Shown in pieces: positions 48,972 to 58,949 of a stretch of DNA of 64,000 bases. The notes beneath the pieces are model-generated. The model saw nothing but the letters and a program-made list of their open reading frames with translations, did not search any database and was not told the origin of the DNA. Made by a program: the position numbers and the translations under genes. Positions within the stretch are counted from its first letter, which is position 1. Each line of letters begins with the position of its first letter. Source of the stretch: Symsagittifera roscoffensis (Eukaryota; Xenacoelomorpha; Acoela; Convolutidae); contig NC_087064.1 of the NCBI RefSeq assembly GCF_963678635.1, positions 5,616,411-5,680,410 on the forward strand, written 5' to 3'.

Positions 48972-50051
48972 ATGGGCGATAGCTCTAGTAGTTCAGAAGA
49001 TGCGGAATCCCTCCGACCTAAACGAAGACGTCAAAGAAAGAAAATTTTGAATCCCTCTTTAACTGGAAACAATCCTGCTAGCAAAGAAAACAGCAGTGAT
49101 GATGACTGTGCTATATACTCGTCGTTACGAACGAAGTCTATGAATTTTGAAAAGAAAACTGAAAAACCGATCACTGCTGTCGAAGTTGCGAAGTTCTTGA
49201 CCGAAAATCGAAGTAAATCAAACGAAAACAGCGAAAGTGACTTTTGCGCTGTCAATGCTGGAAGTGATGGCGACGAGTGCTTTCCGTCGAAAAGAGTTAA
49301 ATGCGAAAATGCAGCTGTTGTGTTAGATTCAGACGAGGAAAAGAAATTAGAAATTATCCGGAAAAAAGCTCGCTTCAAAGAAATGAACCCTGAAAATTTT
49401 GAAGTTTTTGAAGAAGTTAATTCTGAGTTAACACCAATTATAAGAAATAGCTCAGATCCATCAATCATTTTACCAGCAATACCTGATATTTTATATGACG
49501 AGGAAAAGCGGTTTAAATTATTTTTCAAGTTTGGACAACAGAAAAAGACGCTTTCAGTAACGGGATCGGAAAAGCTACAAGATTTGTTAGTTCTAACGGG
49601 CTTTGATTTTCCTACGCCACCGAGGGTTTACACAACTGGCGGAGACCCGAACGCCCCCGATATAAATTTGCTACCTCTCGAAAAGCATGCCAAAAGTGTG
49701 AATAAGCTAGGATTTCAGCCTATGTCAGTTTTAAATTGTCATTGCTTGCAGAAAGAGGAAAGTGGTTCTGATAATCTTGCAGAATTTTACGGAAAACTGA
49801 TTATAACTTTCAAGCTAAGCGACAAGCAGAAGTTTCAGTTTTACTCGGAACCTAGTGATCCTTTTTCGAAGACTATCAATAAGTTTGAATCGAGTCAGAA
49901 AGATGTGCTTAATTTTGAAAACGCCAAGTACTACTTTGATGGGGACTTAGTTGATGTGAATGAAACTCCTGCAAGTTTGGACATGGAATCCGGTGACATA
50001 ATTGATGTTTATTTGGAAGCAACCGAAATTGGACAGGATAACGGAGAGTGA
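48972..50051 (+). CDS. NFATC2IP: NFATC2IP/Rad60-like protein with SUMO-like domains, single exon, 359 aa
   Basis: Residues 1-170 are acidic and disordered: a Ser/Asp/Glu start, a basic KRRRQRKK nuclear-localisation-type patch (17-24), and VVLDSDEE (116-123), a SUMO-interacting-type motif. Residues about 179-258 form a first ubiquitin-fold-like region (KRFKLFFKFGQQKKTL, then VYTTGGDPN). Residues about 273-350 form a clear SUMO-like domain (GKLIITFKLSDKQKFQF, then YYFDGDLVD, TPASLDMESGDIIDVYLE) ending without the Gly-Gly needed for conjugation. Known: this order is that of the NIP45/Rad60/Esc2 family, nuclear adaptors that mimic SUMO, bind Ubc9 and act in genome stability. The ATG follows directly on a TTTTTCAG tract, so the upstream joint is a splice (5'-UTR intron or spliced leader). 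An AATAAA lies at 50,568-50,573. The gene starts 600 bp after the CDK2AP1-like stop, on the same strand. Confidence 0.85.
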   Translation: MGDSSSSSEDAESLRPKRRRQRKKILNPSLTGNNPASKENSSDDDCAIYSSLRTKSMNFEKKTEKPITAVEVAKFLTENRSKSNENSESDFCAVNAGSDGDECFPSKRVKCENAAVVLDSDEEKKLEIIRKKARFKEMNPENFEVFEEVNSELTPIIRNSSDPSIILPAIPDILYDEEKRFKLFFKFGQQKKTLSVTGSEKLQDLLVLTGFDFPTPPRVYTTGGDPNAPDINLLPLEKHAKSVNKLGFQPMSVLNCHCLQKEESGSDNLAEFYGKLIITFKLSDKQKFQFYSEPSDPFSKTINKFESSQKDVLNFENAKYYFDGDLVDVNETPASLDMESGDIIDVYLEATEIGQDNGE

Positions 50052-51254
50052 TAGTGATGAAAAAGCGACAAAGTGAACAGCCATTCGAAGCTTAGAACTG
50101 AAATTGAACTTTTAAGTGACTTTTTCGAAATACCTAATTTTTGTTCTATTGGTTGTCTTGTTTTTCTGACTGTAGTTTTGAATTAGTTTGTTAAAAAAAT
50201 GGGCTTGTTTCTGCAGGTTTTAAATGGAATTTTCTGTTTTGGTTTGTTTTTACAGAAATATCCAAGTACGCGAGAAAGAAATGCATTGGATAAGATGTGT
50301 CCATGCATCATACGAAACCAAAAAACTTGAAATTAAAAGTCAAATATTGAAATATTTTGAGTGCACAACTATGTAGCTCGGAAACAATTGCAGCAGGAAA
50401 AAATTGCAGTCTTTTAAGTGCTTCTAAAGGCAGTGAGTTTTGTCTTATTTAAATCGTGTGGCTTTTTCTTTTTTCAGAAAACTTTGAAATTAGATCACCG
50501 CCAAATGTTCAGCTATTTGACTTTTTAAGTTCCTTTCAAATCTTCTGCTAAATGGATAACAATTTTGAATAAATGCATATGGTGCGAAAAAATTGACTTT
50601 TAAGGTATATTTTAGATTATTTTGATTCGAATGTCATTGAAAAAATTCAACTTGTAAAAGTTTTGAGAAAAACTGGTTTAATTTTTTTCTAAAATTTTTG
50701 AGTTCTTGTTCGATTTCAAACAAATAATGCGATCGAGTACTGTACTTTACATATGAAAATTGACCATTTAGGCGAAAAAATTGATTTTAATTAAAGGAAA
50801 ATTAGTTTTAGAAGCTTCCGTGGCAATGAAAATTTTAAATAAATTTAAGGCAAAAAGTTTTTTTAAAAACAAATGTCGTTTATGCCTAATTTTCTACGCG
50901 TTTTATTATCAGACTACGCACAAAAAGCGGCAAATAGCCGATGAAAAGCTTAAGAATGTAGTTTGTAGAAGTTTTTTACGAATGTGGTCGGAACATTCTG
51001 TGCTACTTACACAGCAACCAGCTATCCTTGTATGGTATTTTTTTTTAATTTCGCTGTCAACTCATTTGATTAACGGCAGGTAAATTACGCTCTCCAATAA
51101 CAAATGGCGCGAAAAAAAATGATTGACTAACAGTTTCAAAAGTTGATTTATATCTCTGTGGAATGGAAAAATATACATAGTGCTATTTTGCTTAGTAATA
51201 ATTTATCATAAGAACCGAAGAAAGCTAATTGTTTCATACAACTTTCCAATAGCG

Positions 51255-51610
51255 AACAGCTAGTGTTTCAGTACGAACCTTTTTTTCCAAACTAACTCAC
51301 AAATAAAAATGTTCATTAAATGTGGAAAGTTCACTTTTGCAATAATCATCATCTAGCATCGGAAATTTCATAGCATCTGTTCTCTGCTTTATTTGTGGCT
51401 AGTGTTTGTGACGTATTAAGCTTTCGTGGCTGAGTGCTTAGTGCGTGAGACTCTTAATCTCTAAAACACAGAAGGTCGTAGATTGAATTGGAGACATAAC
51501 AGCGTTTTTACTAATTTGAGGCTTATTTCTACTTTTCTGATTGCACTTTGAAGAGCTGCTTTTTGTGGTGTTCTCGCTAGTTTTTTTGAAGCGAAGCTTC
51601 GCCTCTGTAG
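51255..51610 (+). mobile_element. tRNA-derived SINE (family A), copy 3
   Basis: Starts at AACAGCTAGTGTTTCAGTAC. tRNA-like core TTCGTGGCTGAGTGCTTAGT with a degraded B box (GTAGATTGAATTGG). Body words TAGCATCGGAAATTTCATAG and CTGCTTTATTTGTGGCTAGT. Ends with the GCGAAGCTTCGCCTCTGTAG hairpin. Confidence 0.65.
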
Positions 51611-51827
51611 AAAACTCTAACTCAGAATTTTTTGAAGTCAGTTTAATTTGCGAAATTTTTGAAAAGACAATTTCATACTCAGTTGGGTTCATACTTACCA
51701 AATTTTTCATGGTAAAATAATGTGGGTACCTGTAGTTATTTACATTCCTAGTTTTTACTTGCAAAATTTATGTATTTGTACACCTTGAAGATCCCTTTTT
51801 TCGCTTTCTCTCTTTTCTTTTGGTTTC

Positions 51828-51945
51828 TATAAGCGTCAGTGGCACAATTTTTTCAGGGTAGTCATCTCGAAAACTTGAATGTCAGAGAACTGAGGTTCAA
51901 TTTTGGTAGAGATTTTTTGTTTTTCAAAACTCAGTTTTTTGTCTC
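51828..51945 (+). mobile_element. tRNA-derived SINE fragment, family B, copy 2
   Basis: AAGCGTCAGTGGCACAATTT, GAACTGAGGTTCAATTTTGG and TTTTTCAAAACTCAG in the same order and spacing as at 15,530-15,650. Confidence 0.45.
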
Positions 51946-54900
51946 TTCTTTAGCCTTTAAAAGTTAATTCTCTGCGTTTTTTGCTTGTTTGCGAATCGCA
52001 GCTTCACCTCTGTACTTTGAATTTGGAAATTTAAATAAAAATCCTTGAATACAATCACCCTTCAGTTGGCAATGGCGTAACGTTTTCTTCCTCTGGGTAA
52101 AGGGATTAAATTCAGGGTTCAAGAGTGAGAGAATTATCGCGTTGTTTTTGTGTGAAAAAAAAACAGTAAAGTTAGATGGTGATCACTCCGTCTTACTTGA
52201 TTTTTTGTATCATCTCTTCTGAGGAAAAAATTTGGGGTTTTGAGCCAGGGGCGGGGGGCAGACGTCTCCCCCTCAGGGATTCGACCCCCTGCCGACTTAA
52301 AAGGTCCCCTCTTTGTACTATTTTGAGACATCCATGTTTGGCGACTGACCCTAAAAATTTTCTAAAGGCGCCTTTGGCGCCAATATATACTAATTTTGAG
52401 GTGGAGTGCGCGCCAAAAAAAACACTGTTTTTGTGTCAAATTTTTTTTGACCAAAGCAGGGTCTTCTTAGTGATTTGTGAGAGCTCGGAAAATCGATTTG
52501 TTCGACCTAAAAAAGGATTTTTTTGAATTATCCTTGGAATCGAAGAATGAGAAGATTTTAATATGTGTGCTTTTTCGATCCCACACGAATGTTTTGAGGT
52601 TCGCGAAATCGCGCTGTAAGTGCTATCTCGACCTCTGTGCTTCCTTCTCAAAATTTGATATTGGTCTGAATTACAATTCGCTTAGAGCTCGATGAGAAAA
52701 CAGATAGTTTCAAGAGGCAATTGGTGTATTGATTGGTGTATTGTCGAAGTGAGTGTGTTATTCTCAATAGCTACTTTTTCTGACATTTAGTGCTCGGAAG
52801 CCTTCTGAAGGTGGTTTCGTTTATGATTACTTTTTTTGTCAATAATTTTTTTTCCTGTTTTTTAGTCTTTTCGTATAACAAGCTTAAGTGGTCTGTTGGA
52901 GTCACAAATTTTGATGAAAAGGTGTTTTTACCTGACAATATTTTGTTTCATTAGATCTGATCTCTGGGGTCGATTGGGTCAACCTTTATTAGGGCGGTAA
53001 CAAAATTGAAAGTAACGTTGATTTGCTAAAAGTTCGGACCATATCTATTATATCTATTATAGCTGAGAACTGAAATCTGAACTTTTTAGTGACTTTTTCG
53101 AAATACCTAATTTTTGTTCTATTGGTTGTCTTGTTTTTCTGACTGTAGTTTTGAATTAGTTTGTAAAAAAAAATGGGCTTGTTTCTGCAGTTTTTAAATG
53201 GAATTTTCTGTTTTGGTTTGTTTTTACAGAAATATCCAAGTACGCGAGAAAGAAATGCATTGGATAAGATGTGTCCATGCATCATACGAAACCAAAAAAC
53301 TTGAAATAAAAAGTCAAATATTGAAATATTTTGAGTGCACAACTATGTAGCTCGGAAACAATTGCAGCAGGAAAAAATTGCAGTCTTTTAAGTGCTTCTA
53401 AAGGCAGTGAGTTTTGTCTTATTTAAATCGTGTGGCTTTTTCTTTTTTCAGAAAACTTTGAAATTAGATCACCGCCAAATGTTCAGCTATTTGACTTTTT
53501 AAGTTCCTTTCAAATCTTCTGCTAAATGGATGGCAATTTTGAATAAATGCATATGGTGCGAAAAAATTTACTTTCAAGGTATATTTTAGAATATTTTGAT
53601 TCGAATGTCATTGAAAAAATTCAACTTGTAAAAGTTTTGAGAAAAACTGGTTTAATTTTTTCTAAAATTTTTGAGTTCTTGTTCGATTTCAAACAAATAA
53701 TGCGATCGAGTACCGTACTTTACATATGAAAATTGACCATTTAGGCGAAAAAATTGATTTTAATTAAAGGAAAATTAGTTTTAGAAGCTTCCGTGGCGAT
53801 GAAAATTTTAAATAAATTTAAGGCAAAAAGTTTTTTTTTTAAACAAATGTCATTTATGCCTAATTTTCTACGCGTTTTATTATCAGACTACGCACAAAAA
53901 GCGGAAAATAGCCGATGAAAAGCTTAAGAATGTAGTTTGTAGAAGTTTTTTACGAATGTGGTCGGAACATTCTGTGCTACTTACACAGCAACCGGCTATC
54001 CTTGTATGGTATTTTTTTTAAATTTGTACTTTGAATTTGAAAATTTAAATAAAAATCCTTGAATACAATCACCCTTCAGTTGGCAATGGCGTAACGTTTT
54101 TTTCCTCTGGGTAAAGGGATTAAATTCAGGCTTCAAGAGTGAGAGAATTATCGCGTTGTTTTTTTGTGAAAAAAAAACAGTAAAGTTAGATGGTGATCAC
54201 TCCGTCTTACTTGATTTTTTGTATCATCTCTTCTGAGGAAAAAATTTGGGGTTTTGAGCCAGGGGCGGGGGGCAGACGTCTCCCTCTCAGGGATTCGACC
54301 CCCTGCCGACTTAAAAGGTCCCCTCTTTGTACTATTTTGAGACATCCATGTTTGGCGACTGACCCTAAAAATTTTCTAAAGGCGCCTTTGGCGCCAATAT
54401 ATACTAATTTTGAGGTGGAGTGCGCCCCAAAAAAAACACTGTTTTTGTGTCAAATTTTTTTGACCAAAGCAGGGTCTTCTTAGTGATTTGTGAGAGCTCG
54501 GAAAATCGATTTGTTCGACCTAAAAAAAGGATTTTTTTGAATTATCCTTGGAATCGAAGAATGAGAATATTTTAATATGTGTGCTTTTTCGATCCCACAC
54601 GAATGTTTTGAGGTTCGCGAAATCGCGCTGGAAGTGCTATCTCGACCTCTGTGCTTCCTTCTCAAAATTTGATATTGGTCTGAATTACAATTCGCTTAGA
54701 GCTCGATGAGAAAACAGATAGTTTCAAGAGGCAATTGGTGTATTGTCGAAGTGAGTGTGTTATTCTCAATAGCTACTTTTTCTGACATTTAGTGCTCGGA
54801 AGCCTTCTGAAGGTGGTTTCGTTTATGATTACTTTTTTTGTCAATAATTTTTTTTCCTGTTTTTTAGTTTTTTTGCATAACAAGCTTAAGTGGTGTGTTG

Positions 54901-55079
54901 GAGTCACAAATTTTAATGACAAGGTGTTTTTACCTGACAATATTTTGTTTCATTAGATCTAATCTCTGGGGTCGATTGGGTCAACCTTTAATAGGGCGGT
55001 AACAAAATTGAAAGTAACGTTGAAGGTAACGTTGATTTGCTAAAAGTTCGGACCATATCTATTATATATTTAAATGCGG

Positions 55080-56900
55080 GCTCCACTATCTCGCCACGTT
55101 TAAGCTTTTTCAACGTAATATTTTTGAATGCTTAAGCTATATCGCATATTGCAATGGTTAAGATTTTTTCGGTTTTCCAGTTTGAATTCAGTAGTTATTC
55201 CACCGAGTTTAAAATTAGCAGCCCATTAGTGGGATGCTGTCAGGATTTCCCAAAAGGTTGCGAATTTGACCTCCATTTAAGAAAACTCAAATCCTTATAG
55301 TGTAAGAGATACGATGATTTTCGTGATTTTTTTCAAAGATTTTCAGAAAATTTAAATTCCAACATTATTTACCAAACGTCCCCTAACCCTGTTGTTAGTT
55401 GCTGTCAGAGTACTCTCAAGGATTGCGAATCTTGCCGCCAAGTGTGACGGCTCAAATCCTTGTAGTTTTCGAGATATGACGTTTATTGTGATTTTTTCAA
55501 AAATTTGTTAAAAAATTAAACGAAATTTATGTTTTCAAATTTTGAAATTCTTTACCCTGTGTTTGGGGGCTATCAGAGTACTCTCAAGAGGAGTTGCGTG
55601 CGAGCCTTGTTTCTAATTATGACTGCTCAAATCCTTGTAGTTTTCGAGATAATACGTTTTTTGTATTTTTTTTTCAACAAATTTTCAAAAAAAAATAAAT
55701 TTATATTTTTTTTCATAAAGAAAAATTCTTTACCCTGTAGTTGGATGCTGTCAGGGTACTCTCAGGGGTTGCCAATCTTGACTTCAAATATGACTGCTCA
55801 AATTCTTCTAGTTTTCTTGATATGACGTTTTTGTGATTTTTTTCAACAAATTTTCAAAAAAAATAATTTTACTTTTTTTTCAAAATTAAAAATTCTTTAC
55901 CCTGTAGTTGGATGCTGTCAGGGTAGCTTCAGGGGTTGCGAATATTGCCTCCAAATATGAATGCTCAAATTCTTGTACTTTTTGAGATATACCGTTTTTT
56001 GTGATTTTTTCAAAAAAGTTTTTACAAAACTTAAACGAAGTTTTTTTCAAAATTTGAAATTCTCAAGCCTGTATTTGGAGGCTATCAGATTACTCTCAGG
56101 GGTTGCGAGCCTTGCCGTTAATTGTGATTGCTCAAATCTTTGTAGTTATTGAGATATTACGTTTTTTGTGATTTTTTCAAAAAAATTAAATTAATTTTTT
56201 CAAATAAAACATTCCTTACCCTGTAGTTGGATGCTTTCAGGTTACTCTCAGGGGTTGCCAATCTTGCCTTCACATATGACTGCTCAAATCTTTGTAGTTT
56301 TCGTGATATGACGTTTTTTGTGATTTTTTCAGAAAACAAATTAATTTTTTTATTTCAAAATTTGAAAGTCCCGACCCTGTAGTTGAGTGCTGTCAGGTTA
56401 CTCTCAGGAGCTACAAATCTTGCAAAATGCAACTGCTCAAATGCTTTAAGTTTGTAAAAATATTTATTTTTACGATATGTGACATACTTTTGATTTTTTC
56501 AAAATTTCTAAAAGAGCTTCCCCTCAAAATCCTTTTAGTTTCCGAGATGTGACTTTTATTATGATTTTATCATGGACTCTCAGTAGTTGGAAATCTGGTC
56601 TCCAATTTTTTCCAGAGGCCCATTTAGTTTTCGAGGGGACGCTTTTATGGTTTTTCAAAATTGGAATTAAAGTTTTTCTAAATAAACTTGGAAATTGCCA
56701 ACCCTGTAATTGGGTGCAGTTAGAATACACTAAAAGGTTGCAGATCTTGGCTCCAATATATGCGGTTTTTCATGAGTTGTCGAAAAAATTCGAAGCAACG
56801 GAGGTTCGTTTCAAGCTAGTTTGGTTTGATGTCTGTGAAAAAATTGCTATCAGGCTGAAAAACTTTCATGCTTTCCACTATAAACATAGTCTGATGTAGG
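55080..56900 (+). repeat. Degenerate satellite, roughly 150-175-bp units
   Basis: About eight to nine head-to-tail units, each with CCCTGTAGTTGGATGCTGTC, GGTACTCTCAGGGGTTGCGA, GACTGCTCAAATCCTTGTAG, TTTTCGAGATATGACGTTTT and a T-rich/A-rich spacer. Clear unit starts lie near 55,386, 55,555, 55,734, 55,908, 56,066, 56,218 and 56,377, with weaker ones near 55,230 and 56,700. Units differ by point changes and by A/T-run length, so the array is old. No open frame persists. Confidence 0.75.
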
Positions 56901-58690
56901 AGCTTTTAACGTCTGAAGAAACTTTGTTTCTGTTCACTACCCAAGCTTTTTAAGTTTTTGATAAACTTCATTTTTGTAAAAAATCGTTTTTCGAATATGA
57001 TTTTGCATATTTCTACCTCATATGTGCAATAAAGCATGTTGTCCTCTGTAAGCACAGAAAGTTGAATTTCATATAAAAACTTGGCCCATATTATTAGAGT
57101 AGTTTTTTAGTCTTTTCAAAAATGATAGGTTTTTATAACCCGTAATAATCTTAGATCAATTTTCAGATCAGAAAGTGTTAAAACATAGCAAGGGCCAGTG
57201 ATTAATTATTAGAATTGAAACTTGAGTGAAATTTCAGGTTCAATAACAGTTGAAAGAGTGAAAGTTCAGATAATTTTTTTCTCAGCACCGAGAAGACTTC
57301 TTACTACCCACCATCAACTTGTACGATAATTGTCCGACCAATCTGAAGAGAGTGCCAAGCTTTGATGGCCTTATGAGTAGGATTTTTCAGTGAGTTTTTA
57401 GGTGCTGAGCATATTCTCCCTTACTCCCATTTTAGTCGTGCCTTGGATTTTAAAAACTCTTTCAGTGTGGAGAAAAAAACGGTCTTAGTTTTCGGCTACC
57501 CAATTTTAAATCAACACATTGCAGCCAGGGGATTGGATAAAAAAGGAGTTATCCGGCATTCTGATTTTACAAGCTATGCAAGTGATTTTTATCATATTCT
57601 TGGAGCTATTTTTCAAATTGTTACCACAAAACGGCATTCTATATGGGAAGTGTGTTATTAAATAGGAACATAAGACTTTTTAAGATTCACAACTCTTTTA
57701 ACAAAATCACTTAATTGATTTGGTCATTCTGTGGTTGTGTCAACAGACATTTTGAGCATTTTCGACTTATTTTGAAAATGTATTTCTTAGACTGATTGTG
57801 AATTTGCCACCGACTTGGTCTATTTCAGGTGTTTTTCCTTTTTTTTCGGGTTTTAATATATCGGCTCAGTTGTTTTTGTAGCTACATTTATCTCTACTTT
57901 GAACCTCTGATTGAAACGGAGAGATCAATTATGTGTGAGAGATCACTGCAGTTCCCCCGGGTCTCTAGCGGTAAAACCGACGTAGAAAGGGTACCACCAT
58001 TTCCAGTGATAGCATCTTCGTGCCGATGCCGACAAATCCTCTCTGTATATCACACCTAAGAAAAAGGTTTGTATTTGGTGAAACTATGCCCTTCCAGTGG
58101 CCAGTTTTTTCGGCGTGCGGAGAACTGCGTGAAACTCCATGTCTGGCCTAAGCGTACAGTTTTTAGTAGGGAGAACCCAGAAAAACTCCCGATGTGTCGT
58201 TAATTATTAAGCTGGAGATGTTTGGCAGCTTCATCAGGGTTCTCCCGTATGCTCGTTGTGATAAAGGAGGTAGTGTTTACCCGACAATCGAATAGATGTT
58301 CGGGTCCAAAATTAAACAAAAATTGTTAATCGCTCAAATTTTTTAGGACAATATTTTTTCGGCCGACTTGATTTCTGCTGAAATATTGTTGGCTTAGTTA
58401 CCGCTGCGTAAACTTGGTTTTGATGCTAATCAATACTAGTAATTGTCTGTCTGTCTCGTTAGCGGTAAAAATGAAAATATACAAAACAAGAGAAACGCAT
58501 GAAATTGATGAGTCTTTATCGACATTTTTTTCATAGAACTTAGGACTTTGCGGGTGTCGATACATTATATGCCGGCTAGCTTGCCATAATGTCCGTGTTG
58601 TATTGCAAGTAGTGCAAAACTTCGATTCGGCTTTGTGTTTTTTTTTTTGTTGAGCCCTAAACATTACTGCCGGGTTGTAAGATTTTGGAA
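56901..58690 (+). other. Intergenic stretch, no supported gene
   Basis: AT-rich DNA with a less AT-rich patch at 57,900-58,260. A frame of 72 codons at 57,443-57,661 and one of 76 codons at 57,829-58,059 show no family features. GGGAGAACCC at 58,169-58,178 and GGGTTCTCCC at 58,237-58,246 form a perfect 10-bp inverted repeat. A degraded hairpin repeat (TATTGCAAGTAGTGC) lies at 58,598-58,640. Confidence 0.5.
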
Positions 58691-58949
58691 GAAAGAAACA
58701 CGCAATTATGACACACTAAAATACCTTTATTCATGACAAATGTTTTACTTGAATCATGAGGGAAATTTTAAAATTAACTTGCAATTTCAATGTATCACAA
58801 TTTGTCATCCTCTGAAAAGTAAATTTTCATTAAAAAATTTTTTTGGAGTCAACTAGAAAAATAGAAGCGTCTACAAAAAGTGCATGATCAAAGTTATAAA
58901 ATAAGGCAACTTTTATGGCAATTCTGCTGTCGATGACACTTTTTGCCGT

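Larger units (their letters stand above)
51047..52012 (+). other. Segment present only in the first duplicate, with two SINEs
   Basis: Lies between A and B of the first unit. Holds a family-A SINE (51,255-51,610) and a family-B SINE (51,828-51,945), and ends near CTTCACCTCTGTACTTTGAA, where B begins. It was either inserted into copy 1 or lost from copy 2. Confidence 0.6.
50090..55069 (+). repeat. Tandem duplication of a 2-kb A+B unit
   Basis: Part A occurs at about 50,090-51,046 and 53,061-54,024. Part B occurs at about 52,013-53,054 and 54,025-55,069. The copies are nearly identical, with a handful of single-base and run-length differences. In the first copy A and B are separated by 966 bp that hold two SINEs; in the second they are directly joined. 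Part A starts within the 3' UTR region of the NFATC2IP-like gene, so a piece of its downstream sequence, including the AATAAA, was duplicated. The short open frames in B (for example 52,176-52,526) are preserved only because the copies are recent and show no coding features. Confidence 0.85.

Noticed and set aside
52176-52526. 116-codon frame in part B of the tandem duplication, repeated at 54,190-54,483
   Set aside because: Preserved only by recent duplication. The copies differ in length at a T run, and the peptide shows no domain or splice context.
55080-56900. CRISPR-like array
   Set aside because: Units are 150-175 bp, diverged, and without a short-repeat/unique-spacer layout. It is a eukaryotic satellite.
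57443-57661. 72-codon frame
   Set aside because: No recognisable motif, no splice or start context, and AT-rich surroundings.
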